A DNA stretch of 64,000 bases from CALMEC01 sp031366605. Its GTDB lineage: Bacteria > Actinomycetota > Thermoleophilia > Miltoncostaeales > Miltoncostaeaceae. The stretch spans positions 88,701-152,700 of the forward strand of contig JANLOO010000007.1 of NCBI GenBank assembly GCA_031366605.1. Direction: 5' to 3'. Shown here piece by piece: positions 8,646 to 16,579 of the stretch (positions within the stretch are counted from its first letter, which is position 1; each line of letters starts with the position of its first letter). The notes beneath the pieces were generated by a model. The model was not told where the DNA came from. It saw only the letters and a list, made by a program, of their open reading frames with translations, and searched no databases. A program made the position numbers and the translations under genes.

Positions 8646-11056
8646 CCGACGTGGTCATCGTCGGCGGTGGCATCGCCGGCCAGGCGGTCGCTGAACGCCT
8701 GCGTGAGTATCGCCACACCGGCACGATCACGATCCTCGCCGGTGAGGAACGGGCGCCGTACGACCGGGTGCAACTGTCCAAACTGCTCGAGGGCGCCGAC
8801 CCCGCAGATCTGCGCCTGCGACCCGAATCGTGGTACGACGATCACGACGTCACGCTCCGGCTCGGAGTCGTCGTCGATGCCATCGATCGATCGACCGCCT
8901 CGTTGTTGACGCGCTGTGGGGAGCGAATCCCCTACGGGCGACTGGTCGTGGCGACGGGGTCGGAGCCGCTGGTTCCACCGATTGTCGGATCCGACAAGGG
9001 CAACGTGTTCGTATTCCGCACGCCCGAAGACTGTGTCGGGATCCTCGCGGCCGCACGTGGCGCCAAACGGGTGTGTGTGCTGGGCGGCGGCCTGCTCGGG
9101 TTGGAGGCTGCCCGCGGCATCGTCGCGCACGGCATCCCGACGACGGTGGTGCATCTGATGGATCGCCTGATGGAACGGCAGCTCGACGGGCAGTCGGCGC
9201 GAATGCTGACCGAGCGCATGGCGGGACTGGACGTCGAGGTCTTGTTGGGGCGCTCGACGCAGGAGGTGATCGGCAACGGCGTCGTGACCGGGCTGCGGTT
9301 TGCCGATGGTGAGACCCTGGAGTGCGACGTGCTGGTCATCTCGGCAGGCATCCGCCCCAACGTCGAGCTTGCCCGCGCAGCCGGGCTCGACTGCAACCGT
9401 GGTGTCCTCGTGGATGACGCACTGGTGACCAGTGACCCGGCGGTGTTGGCGGTTGGGGAATGCGCGGAGCACCGTGGCGTCGTCCACGGGCTCGTCGCAC
9501 CGATCTTCGACCAGGCCAAGGTGGCGGCGGCGACGATCGCGGGCACCGCCACCGAGCCCTACGCGGGGTCCGTCCCCTCCGCGACGCTCAAGGTCATGGG
9601 TATCGATCTGGTGTCTGCCGGCAACGCGATGGCCGATGGTGGGGTTGCGTTGGTTGATCCCGAGCGCGGTGTGTACCGCCGGCTGGTCGTCACCGATGGC
9701 CGCGCGACGGGTGCGATTCTGATGGGTGACACCACCGGGGCCGAGGCCTTGCTGAGCTTGGTTGCCAGGTCGGCCGAGGTTGCCGATCCGCTCGAAGCGC
9801 TGGCCGAGGCCGCCAGGTCCGACGTCACCGCACTGTCGGACGACACGCAGATCTGTTCGTGCAACGGCGTGTCCAAGGGCGAGATCACGTGCGCCATCCG
9901 GGAACGTGGCCTCAAGGCGCCGTCCGAGGTGTACGCCGTCACCCGCGCGGGCACCGGCTGTGGCAGCTGCAAGTCGCTCGTCGCCAAGCTCGTCGAGGCC
10001 GAGACCGGCGCATCGGCCGCAGAGCCCGCGTACCTGTGCCCGTGCCGCATGCTGACGCGCGAGCAGGTGGCGGACACGATCCGCTCAGGCGGGCTGCGGT
10101 CCGCCAGCGATGTGGGCGATGCCTGTGGGGCCGGTCGCGACTGCGCCGCCTGCAAGCCGGCCGTCGCGTACCTGGTGTCGCTCGTCAACGCCAACCGGCA
10201 CGACGAGGAGCGCCAGGCCCGGTTCATCAACGACCGGGTCCACGCGAATATCCAACGCGACGGGACGTTCTCGGTCGTGCCGCGCATCTACGGTGGCGTC
10301 ACGAGCCCGGACGAGTTGCGGCGGATCGCCGACGTGGCCGATCGGTACGACGTGGGGATGGTCAAGATCACCGGAGGGCAGCGCATCGATCTTCTCGGCG
10401 TCCGCAAGGACCAGCTGCCCGACATCTGGCGCGACCTGGGAATGCCGTCAGGGCACGCGTACGCCAAGGCGGTCCGCACCGTCAAGACCTGTGTCGGCAC
10501 AGACTTCTGTCGCTTTGGCATCGGCGACGCCATCGGGTTGGGCATCGAACTCGAGAAGGCGTGGGAGGGCATCCACACCCCGCACAAGGTCAAGTCGGCG
10601 GTCTCGGGCTGCCCGCGCAACTGTGCTGAGTCGTTGGTCAAAGACATCGGCATCGTCGCCGTCGAGGGCGGTTGGGAGATTCTGATCGGTGGGGCTGCCG
10701 GTGCCACAGTCCGGCGCGGAGACCTGTTGGCCCGGGTCGACAACGGTCAAGAGGTGCTGAGCGTCGCGTCCACGTTCCTGCAGTACTACCGCGAGAACGC
10801 CGACTACCTGGAGCGCACGTACGCATTCGTCGAACGCGTCGGCATCGATGTTGTTCGCACGGCGGTGTTGGACGAGGAGTCCGGTGAGCCCCAAGCGCTC
10901 CGCGAGCGGTTTGCGCTTGCCAAGGCCGCCGTCGGCGATCCGTGGAAGGACGCCGCCGCCGCACCTGACGGGGCGTTCACCGATCTGGGCGAGGACCCCG
11001 AGCCGGCGCTGGTCGGTCCGCCCGCAGACGGTGTGATGGTGGGGAGGGGCGCATGA
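8642..11056 (+). CDS. nirB: Nitrite reductase (NADH) large subunit
   Basis: 804-residue assimilatory nitrite reductase catalytic subunit, reducing nitrite to ammonia with NAD(P)H. Order of domains: FAD/NAD(P)-binding pyridine nucleotide reductase (GGGIAG at the N-terminus, second nucleotide site GGGLLGLEAARG), two successive BFD-type [2Fe-2S] domains (CSCN...GTGCGSCK and CPCR...GRDCAACK), a nitrite/sulfite reductase ferredoxin-like half domain, and the siroheme/[4Fe-4S] domain with Cys-x5-Cys (CVGTDFC) and Cys-x3-Cys (CPRNC). The GTG at 8642 is chosen because the FAD motif begins immediately after and the codon overlaps the upstream stop. It pairs with nirD directly downstream, and cobA in the same operon supplies siroheme. 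Confidence 0.96.
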   Translation: MTDVVIVGGGIAGQAVAERLREYRHTGTITILAGEERAPYDRVQLSKLLEGADPADLRLRPESWYDDHDVTLRLGVVVDAIDRSTASLLTRCGERIPYGRLVVATGSEPLVPPIVGSDKGNVFVFRTPEDCVGILAAARGAKRVCVLGGGLLGLEAARGIVAHGIPTTVVHLMDRLMERQLDGQSARMLTERMAGLDVEVLLGRSTQEVIGNGVVTGLRFADGETLECDVLVISAGIRPNVELARAAGLDCNRGVLVDDALVTSDPAVLAVGECAEHRGVVHGLVAPIFDQAKVAAATIAGTATEPYAGSVPSATLKVMGIDLVSAGNAMADGGVALVDPERGVYRRLVVTDGRATGAILMGDTTGAEALLSLVARSAEVADPLEALAEAARSDVTALSDDTQICSCNGVSKGEITCAIRERGLKAPSEVYAVTRAGTGCGSCKSLVAKLVEAETGASAAEPAYLCPCRMLTREQVADTIRSGGLRSASDVGDACGAGRDCAACKPAVAYLVSLVNANRHDEERQARFINDRVHANIQRDGTFSVVPRIYGGVTSPDELRRIADVADRYDVGMVKITGGQRIDLLGVRKDQLPDIWRDLGMPSGHAYAKAVRTVKTCVGTDFCRFGIGDAIGLGIELEKAWEGIHTPHKVKSAVSGCPRNCAESLVKDIGIVAVEGGWEILIGGAAGATVRRGDLLARVDNGQEVLSVASTFLQYYRENADYLERTYAFVERVGIDVVRTAVLDEESGEPQALRERFALAKAAVGDPWKDAAAAPDGAFTDLGEDPEPALVGPPADGVMVGRGA

Positions 11057-11376
11057 GCGTCAAAGAAGAGCGTCTGGTTGCGGTCGGTCGGGTTGAGGAC
11101 ATCCCGCTCAACGAGGGCAAGGCCGTCACGGTCGCGGGCAGGGCCATCGCGTTGTTTCACACGGACGACGGCTTTCGCGCGATCGCGGCGCTGTGCCCAC
11201 ACCGCGGGGGTCCGCTCGCCGACGGGCTCGTCGGTGGCGGTGTCGTCATCTGCCCGCTGCACGGTTGGCGCATCGACCTGTCGTGTGGTGACGTGGTCGC
11301 AGGCGGCGAGGGTTCGGTCCCCGTGTACCCGGTGGTCGAACGCGACGGGTGGCTGTACCTCGAGGTCGGCCCGTGA
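11053..11376 (+). CDS. nirD: Nitrite reductase small subunit (Rieske)
   Basis: 107-residue NirD/Rieske-type ferredoxin subunit. The [2Fe-2S] ligands are seen as Cys-Pro-His (CPHRGG) and Cys-x2-His (CPLHGW), the complete Rieske pattern; many NirD proteins have lost these residues, so this one probably carries a real cluster. The ATG overlaps the nirB stop (ATGA), and its stop overlaps the GTG of the next gene. It works as the small subunit of the NADH-dependent assimilatory nitrite reductase in the cytoplasm. Confidence 0.93.
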   Translation: MSVKEERLVAVGRVEDIPLNEGKAVTVAGRAIALFHTDDGFRAIAALCPHRGGPLADGLVGGGVVICPLHGWRIDLSCGDVVAGGEGSVPVYPVVERDGWLYLEVGP

Positions 11377-12734
11377 GCCCGGCGCGGGTTGCGATCATCG
11401 GTGCGGGGCCATCCGGTTTCTACGCAGCCGAAGCGTTGCTCGAATATTCGGGACGCCCGATTCAGGTCGACATGTTCGATCGCCTGCCGACGCCCTTCGG
11501 CCTGGTCCGTGGCGGCGTGGCACCCGACCACCAGAAGATCAAGTCGGTCACGCGCGTCTACGACAAGATCGCCATGCGGCCGGGTTTCCGTTTTCTCGGC
11601 AACGTGACGTTCGGCGTTGACTTGACCTGTGCGGACATGCAAACCCACTACCACGCCGTCGTCGTCGCGTCGGGTGCCGACACGGATCGTCGGATGGGCA
11701 TCCCGGGTGAGGATGCTGCGGGGAGTCACGCGGCCACGGACTTCGTCGGGTGGTACAACGGCCAACCTGAGCGTGCCGAACTGCGCTTTGACTTGTCCCA
11801 CGAGCACGCCGTCGTCGTGGGCAACGGCAACGTGGCGGTCGATGTCGCGCGCATCCTGGTCGCAGGAGCGGACGCACTCGCTGCGACGGACATCGCTGAT
11901 CACGCGCTCGATGCCCTGGCCCGCAGTGCGGTCCGCCACGTGGATGTGCTGGGTCGCCGTGGCCCGGCGCAGGCCGCGTTCACGCCCAAAGAGATCCGTG
12001 AGCTCGCGGAGCTGCCGGGTGTCGCGCTGGTCGTGGATCCCGCCGATCTCGCGTTGGACGCGGTTTCCGAGGCCCACCTGGATGACGATGCGCGCAAGGT
12101 GATGACGGCGCTCCACACGGTCGCGGGTCGCACCCCGGCGTCCGGTGACCGCGTCGTTCGACTGCGGTTCCTTTGTGCGCCGATGGCGATTGTGGGAACA
12201 GGGCGGGTCCAGGGCGTCGAGCTCGGCGACAACGTGATCGTCGACGACGATGGTCCGCGGGCGCAGCCCACCGGCAGGTCCGCGTTCGTGCCCGCCGGCT
12301 TGGTGCTCCGCGCGATCGGCTATCGCGGCACAGCGACTCCGGGTCTGGCGTTCGACGAGCGGCGGGGCGTCATCCCCAGTCGCGATGGTCGCATCCTCGA
12401 TTCTGTTGACGGCGCATCGCATGTCGGGTGGTACGTGGCGGGGTGGATCAAACGTGGCCCGACCGGTGTGATCGGCACCAACAAACCCGATGCCCGCAGC
12501 ACGGTCCAATCACTCCTCGCGGACCTCGAGTCCGGCGTGCTCCCGACGCCGCCCGTGTCCTCAGAGAACCTCGATCGACTTCTGGCCGAGCGCTGCGACC
12601 GCGTCGTGAGCTACGACGACTGGCAGGTGCTCGACGCGATCGAGCGCAAAGCCGGCGATCGGGACGGCCGCCCCCGGCGCAAGTTCACGACCGTCGCAGC
12701 GATGCTCGGCGCGCTTGACGGAGCCGTCGCATGA
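11373..12734 (+). CDS. FprA-type ferredoxin/adrenodoxin-NADP+ reductase
   Basis: 453-residue flavoprotein of the adrenodoxin-reductase/FprA family. It starts with VAIIGAGPSGFYAAE (FAD site), then the family signature FDRLPTPFGLVRGGVAPDHQ, a VVVGNGNVAVDVAR NADP site, and the C-terminal GWIKRGPTGVIGTNKPDA block. It moves electrons between NADPH and a ferredoxin or a small Fe-S protein. The GTG start at 11373 overlaps the nirD stop. Presence in the operon suggests that some step takes electrons from a ferredoxin-like carrier; the molybdoenzyme and four-Cys protein upstream are candidates. Confidence 0.93.
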   Translation: MSPARVAIIGAGPSGFYAAEALLEYSGRPIQVDMFDRLPTPFGLVRGGVAPDHQKIKSVTRVYDKIAMRPGFRFLGNVTFGVDLTCADMQTHYHAVVVASGADTDRRMGIPGEDAAGSHAATDFVGWYNGQPERAELRFDLSHEHAVVVGNGNVAVDVARILVAGADALAATDIADHALDALARSAVRHVDVLGRRGPAQAAFTPKEIRELAELPGVALVVDPADLALDAVSEAHLDDDARKVMTALHTVAGRTPASGDRVVRLRFLCAPMAIVGTGRVQGVELGDNVIVDDDGPRAQPTGRSAFVPAGLVLRAIGYRGTATPGLAFDERRGVIPSRDGRILDSVDGASHVGWYVAGWIKRGPTGVIGTNKPDARSTVQSLLADLESGVLPTPPVSSENLDRLLAERCDRVVSYDDWQVLDAIERKAGDRDGRPRRKFTTVAAMLGALDGAVA

Positions 12735-13495
12735 CCCCGGGTGTCGTCTACCTGGTGGGAGCCGGCCCCGGGGATCCTGACCTCATCACCGTGCGCGGCC
12801 TGCGCTTGATCGAGTCCGCGCGGGTGATCGTCCACGATCGTCTCGGCACCGAAGGCCTGCTCGCGTTGGCGCCGCCGGACTGCGTCATGGTGGACGCCGG
12901 CAAGGCTCCGGGCACGCACTGCCTGACCCAACACCAGATCTGTGATGCGCTCATCGCCCTCGCGCGCACAGGCCAGGATGTCGTGCGACTCAAGGGTGGC
13001 GACCCGTTCGTGTTCGGTCGCGGTGGCGAAGAGGCGATCGCCCTGTCCCAGGCGGGTATCCGCTGCGAGGTCGTGCCCGGTGTCAGCAGCGCGTTCGCAG
13101 TGCCGGCCGGCATCGGTATCCCCGTCACGCATCGGGGCCTGGCCCGAACGGTGACCGTCGCAAGCGGCCACGACGACCCGACGTCACCGGCTGCGGCCGA
13201 GCGGTGGCGCGCCTTGGCCGCGGTGCCCGGCACCCTGGTCCTGCTGATGGCGATGGGCAACTTGGACGGCATCACCCGGGCGCTGGTCGCGGGCGGACGT
13301 CCCGCCGACGAGCCCGCAGCAGCAGTCCATCAGGGCCGGACGGCCGCCGAACGGTCAGTCGTCGCAACGCTCGCAACCCTTGCCGAAACATGCCGACGTG
13401 AAACCATCGGCAACCCGGCCGTGGTGATCATCGGCCCGGTCGTCGCGCTTGCAGCCAACGAATCGTTGGTCACAACCGCCGACGCGACAGCCTGA
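12731..13495 (+). CDS. cobA: Uroporphyrinogen-III C-methyltransferase
   Basis: 254-residue SUMT that methylates uroporphyrinogen III at C-2 and C-7 with SAM to give precorrin-2, the siroheme precursor. The family start VYLVGAGPGDPDLITVRG, the AGKAPG region, VRLKGGDPFVFGRGGEE and the PGVSSAFAVPAGIGIPVTHRG block are all present. The length fits a stand-alone SUMT without the CysG dehydrogenase/chelatase part. The ATG overlaps the preceding stop. Its location at the end of the nirBD operon fits supply of siroheme to NirB. Confidence 0.94.
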   Translation: MTPGVVYLVGAGPGDPDLITVRGLRLIESARVIVHDRLGTEGLLALAPPDCVMVDAGKAPGTHCLTQHQICDALIALARTGQDVVRLKGGDPFVFGRGGEEAIALSQAGIRCEVVPGVSSAFAVPAGIGIPVTHRGLARTVTVASGHDDPTSPAAAERWRALAAVPGTLVLLMAMGNLDGITRALVAGGRPADEPAAAVHQGRTAAERSVVATLATLAETCRRETIGNPAVVIIGPVVALAANESLVTTADATA

Positions 13496-13506
13496 CCCCG
13501 GCTGTC
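13486..13506 (+). terminator. Short hairpin at the end of cobA
   Basis: Stem gacagcc / ggctgtc (7 bp) with a 7-nt loop that contains the cobA stop codon, in the convergent gap before the ArsR gene. No T-run; weak terminator candidate. Confidence 0.35.
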
Positions 13507-13550
13507 CGTGTCCGCGTCGGCGTTGCATCCGCTCCGAACGTGGTGCGACA

Positions 13551-13931
13551 TCATCGAGCGGTGGTGCTCCCTGGCTGCGAGCGCTCGAACTGCTCCGCCG
13601 GGGCGTGGAGCAGTTCGGTCAGCTCCGCCGTCCGCCGTGCCAGTCCGTCACAGACGATCTCGCAGAGGGTGAACACCGTCGGATCGGCGATTGCGTAGAC
13701 CACGCGGTTGCCGTCCTTCCGTCGGTTGACGACCCCCGCGTCGTAGAGCACGCCGAGGTGCTTGGAGATGTTCTGCTGCGTGCTCGCGAGCACCGCGACG
13801 AGTTCGCCGACGCTCTGCTCCCCACCCCGCAGGTGGTCGAGTAGGCGGATCCGCATCGGCTCGCCGATGACGCGGAAGCGACGTGCGACCAGTTCGACGA
13901 GGCGATCGGGGAGGGGATGCGGTGGTGCCAC
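13551..13931 (-). CDS. ArsR/SmtB family repressor (probable persulfide or sulfide sensor)
   Basis: 126-residue winged-helix repressor. The recognition region (QSVGELVAVLASTQQNISKHLGVLYDAG) is typical. The only cysteines are C90 and C94 (TLCEIVC), a Cys-x3-Cys in the C-terminal helix. BigR/SqrR-type sulfide sensors instead pair an N-terminal with a C-terminal cysteine, so the sensing arrangement here is different or metal-based. It is divergent from a DUF302, rhodanese-MBL and TauE operon, the usual target set of such sensors, with a palindrome between them. GTG start with GGAAGG upstream. Confidence 0.88.
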   Translation of the reverse strand: MAPPHPLPDRLVELVARRFRVIGEPMRIRLLDHLRGGEQSVGELVAVLASTQQNISKHLGVLYDAGVVNRRKDGNRVVYAIADPTVFTLCEIVCDGLARRTAELTELLHAPAEQFERSQPGSTTAR

Positions 13932-13959
13932 GAGTCGGTGTTCCTTCCGGAGACATAGA

Positions 13960-13983
13960 ACAACTAGTAAGTAGTATAGTTGT
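13960..13983. promoter_or_regulatory. Palindromic operator between ArsR gene and sulfur operon
   Basis: Inverted repeat ACAACTA-N10-TAGTTGT (7-bp perfect arms) in an unusually AT-rich part of the divergent intergenic region. Position and shape match an ArsR-family operator controlling both directions. Inference from symmetry only. Confidence 0.6.
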
Positions 13984-14033
13984 CAGCGACGGTTGCAAGT
14001 CGACTGATCACAACCGAACTTCGAGGACCCGAG

Positions 14034-14426
14034 ATGCAGATCACCGCATATGCCATCACCCGCACGCTCGACGCACCGTTCGACGCGTCCGTTCAGCGTG
14101 TCACCGAGGCCCTCGCGGCCGAAGGTTTCGGGGTGTTGACGACGATCGACGTTCAGGCGACGATGAAGCAGAAGCTCGACCTGGACGTTCCCCCGTACAT
14201 GATCCTGGGAGCCTGCAATCCCACTTTGGCGCGTGCCGGCCTCGCAACCGAGCCGGACCTCGGTGTGCTCCTGCCGTGCAACGTCGTTGTGCGCACTGAC
14301 GGCGATCGGACGGCTGTTGCAGCGATGGAGCCGCTTGCGGCCATGCGACTCGCGGGGAATCCGGCCTTGGAACCGCTCGCGGCCGAGGCGCGTGAGCGGA
14401 TCGAGCGTGCGATTGCGAGCCTCTGA
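14034..14426 (+). CDS. DUF302 domain protein
   Basis: 130-residue protein made of a DUF302 domain, with the family pattern of an N-terminal FDASVQRVTEALAAEGFGVLT strand-helix unit, a QKLDLDVPPYMILGACNP centre and LLPCNVVVR near the middle. The function of DUF302 is not firmly known; it is often found in sulfur- or metal-related operons. The ATG at 14034 is preferred over 13980 because the family begins there and the earlier frame runs through the operator/promoter. It is the first gene of the divergent sulfur operon. Confidence 0.87.
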   Translation: MQITAYAITRTLDAPFDASVQRVTEALAAEGFGVLTTIDVQATMKQKLDLDVPPYMILGACNPTLARAGLATEPDLGVLLPCNVVVRTDGDRTAVAAMEPLAAMRLAGNPALEPLAAEARERIERAIASL

Positions 14427-14441
14427 GATCGGAGTGAGCAC

Positions 14442-15641
14442 ATGAGCGATCTGTCGGATCGCGTTGACGAGATCGACCCGGACGCATTCGAGCGCGAGTT
14501 GCGCGACGGGGCGGACGTGGTCGTGATCGACACACGCGATCGTGATGCGTTTGCCGAATGGCATGTCGATGCGGGCGATGCGCAGCTGCTGAACATGCCC
14601 GAGTCTGAACTCGTCGCCGACCCTGACACCATGCTCGTCGGCATGCCCGCGGACGCGCGGCTGCGCGTGATCTGCAACGCCGGAAACGCGTCCCGCCGGG
14701 TGGCGGCCGCATTGGACGGACATGCGCGGGAGGCGCTCAGCGTCCGCGACGGGCTGATCGGGTGGTCGCGTGTGTTGCAGCACGACGAGGTCCCCTTGCC
14801 CGGTTCGGTCACCCTGTTGCAGTTTCGGCGCGAGGCCCGGGGGTGCCTGTCGTATCTCGTCCTCGCAGGTGGTGAGGCGCTGGTGGTGGATCCATCCGCA
14901 AATGTGCAGCCGTACATCGACGAGGCCATGGCGCGCGGCGCTCGCATCGTGCGCGTGCTCGACACGCATGTCCACGCGGACCACCTCTCAGGCGCACGCG
15001 AGCTGGCCCGCCGGACCGGTGCGGCATTGCACCTGAGCGATGGGGCGCTTGCCCGTGGGGTCACATACGCGGCCGAGGTGACGGCGGTCACCGACGGCGA
15101 TGCATTGGCATTGGGGAGCGAGACGGTGCGGGTCGTCGCCTTGCCCGGTCACACGAGCGACATGACGGGAATCCTGATCGGCGAAGAGGTCTTGATCGGC
15201 GGCGACTCGCTATTCGCCGACGGCGTCGCCCGCCCGGACCTGGAGAGCGGTGACGAGGGCGCCGCGACGGCGGCTCGGCAGCTGCACCGCACGCTGCGCG
15301 AGCGTGTCGCGGGGCTGCCCGACACCACGCGATTGGCGCCGTGTCACTACCCGGGCGGCCGCCGTGCAGGCGCGCTTGCGCCGCCGCTTGGCGAGGTGCG
15401 GGCCGCAGTGGCCGAACTCGCGCTTGACGAGGACGCGTTTGTCGAGCGCGTGTTGTCGGCGATGCCGCCCCGGCCGGCGAACTACCTGTCCATCATCGGT
15501 CGGAACCTCGGGGACGATGTGTCCGAGGAGGACGCCGCCCGGCTCGAGATCGGTGCGAACAACTGCGCGGCCAACTCCGGCCGGGCTGCAGGCGCCAGCC
15601 GGGCCATTGTCGGTTTGGCTCCTGAGGTGAGCAACGACTGA
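14442..15641 (+). CDS. Rhodanese-MBL fold fusion, probable persulfide dioxygenase
   Basis: 399-residue fusion. The N-terminal rhodanese domain (about 10-115) has the active-site Cys79 in VICNAGNAS. The metallo-beta-lactamase domain (about 120-370) carries the HVHADH metal motif (H176, H178, D180, H181), the AGHT-like PGHTSD and CHYPGG. Persulfide dioxygenases (ETHE1/BlhA type) oxidise low-molecular-weight persulfide to sulfite, and the rhodanese part can transfer sulfane sulfur. Usual natural fusions place the rhodanese domain C-terminally, so the order here is reversed. GGAG lies 8 nt before the ATG. The downstream TauE homologue could export the sulfite. Confidence 0.88.
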   Translation: MSDLSDRVDEIDPDAFERELRDGADVVVIDTRDRDAFAEWHVDAGDAQLLNMPESELVADPDTMLVGMPADARLRVICNAGNASRRVAAALDGHAREALSVRDGLIGWSRVLQHDEVPLPGSVTLLQFRREARGCLSYLVLAGGEALVVDPSANVQPYIDEAMARGARIVRVLDTHVHADHLSGARELARRTGAALHLSDGALARGVTYAAEVTAVTDGDALALGSETVRVVALPGHTSDMTGILIGEEVLIGGDSLFADGVARPDLESGDEGAATAARQLHRTLRERVAGLPDTTRLAPCHYPGGRRAGALAPPLGEVRAAVAELALDEDAFVERVLSAMPPRPANYLSIIGRNLGDDVSEEDAARLEIGANNCAANSGRAAGASRAIVGLAPEVSND

Positions 15642-15642
15642 C

Positions 15643-16416
15643 GTGCTCATCGCCGTGGTGTCCGGCGGGCTGCTCGGCATCACGCTGGGCACCGTCGGCG
15701 GGGGCGGTGCGGTCCTGGCCGTGCCGGTGCTCGTCTACCTGTTGGGGCAGTCGGTACACGCGGCGACGACCAGCTCGCTCATCATCGTCGTCGCAGCCGC
15801 AGGTGTCGCCGCGGTCGGGCATGCACGCCGCGGAGCGGTGTGCTGGAGGCTTGCGGTCACGTTCGCCGTGTCAGCGTTCCCGGGCAGCATCGTCGGCACG
15901 ATTGGCAACCGTGCCGTGGCCGGAGAACGCCTGCTCGGGGCATTTGCCGTGTTGCTCGTCGCCGTGGCGGTGCTCACCTGGCGGAGGGGCGGGGCGGCCG
16001 TCGCAGACATCGCCGAGAAGTGTCCGCAGATGCGACTGGGGGTCGTGGCGCTAGCAGGTCTCGGTGTGGGCGTCCTGACCGGACTGTTCGGCGTAGGCGG
16101 GGGTTTCGCCGTGGTGCCTGCGCTCGCGTTCGGCCTGCGGGTGCCGTTTCGCCGCGCGATCGCCACGAGCCTCATCATCGTGACGGTGGTGTCGGCGGTC
16201 GGTCTGGTGGAGCATCTCGTGGCGGGCGCCAACGTCGCGTGGGGGACAGCGCTTCCATTCGCGGCTGCCGCCATGGTCACCGCATCATTCGGCGGGCGGT
16301 TCGCGGCGCACCTGCGGCGCCGCACACTCGCACGTGGGTTCGCCGCTCTGCTGACCGGCGTCGCCGTCTACCTGCTGGTCTCGGTGATCGCCTTGGGTGG
16401 CCCGCCACACGGATGA
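15643..16416 (+). CDS. TauE/SafE family sulfite or sulfoacetate exporter
   Basis: 257-residue membrane protein with about eight hydrophobic segments and two internal repeats, each with a glycine-rich start (GLLGITLGTVGGGGAVL and GVLTGLFGVGGGFAVVPAL), the hallmark of TauE/SafE. It starts with GTG 2 bp after the preceding stop, so it is co-transcribed. Likely role: removal of sulfite made by the persulfide dioxygenase. Substrate is inferred from context. Confidence 0.9.
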   Translation: MLIAVVSGGLLGITLGTVGGGGAVLAVPVLVYLLGQSVHAATTSSLIIVVAAAGVAAVGHARRGAVCWRLAVTFAVSAFPGSIVGTIGNRAVAGERLLGAFAVLLVAVAVLTWRRGGAAVADIAEKCPQMRLGVVALAGLGVGVLTGLFGVGGGFAVVPALAFGLRVPFRRAIATSLIIVTVVSAVGLVEHLVAGANVAWGTALPFAAAAMVTASFGGRFAAHLRRRTLARGFAALLTGVAVYLLVSVIALGGPPHG

Positions 16417-16422
16417 ACAGGG

Positions 16423-16574
16423 TCCGTCAAGGAACGACTGCAACGTTTGACGGCTGCAACCCGTCGCAATACGCCGTCGGCGAGATCGCTGTGACCACCA
16501 GTGGCAACGAGGCTCGCCAACACCGTCTGCCTCGGTTCGCTCGCCCTCCGTCACAGTGGTTGTTCCTTGACGGA
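16423..16574. repeat. Widely spaced 13-bp inverted repeat
   Basis: tccgtcaaggaac at 16423-16435 and its exact reverse complement gttccttgacgga at 16562-16574, 126 bp apart, filling the convergent gap between the TauE gene and the metallopeptidase gene. No gene lies between. It may be a remnant of a small mobile element or a long stem-loop; no target duplication was recognised. Confidence 0.5.
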
Positions 16575-16579
16575 TCCCT

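Noticed and set aside
11157..12509. 450-codon minus-strand frame opposite nirD and the FprA-type gene
   Set aside because: Antisense of clear genes on the + strand, with no recognisable domain.
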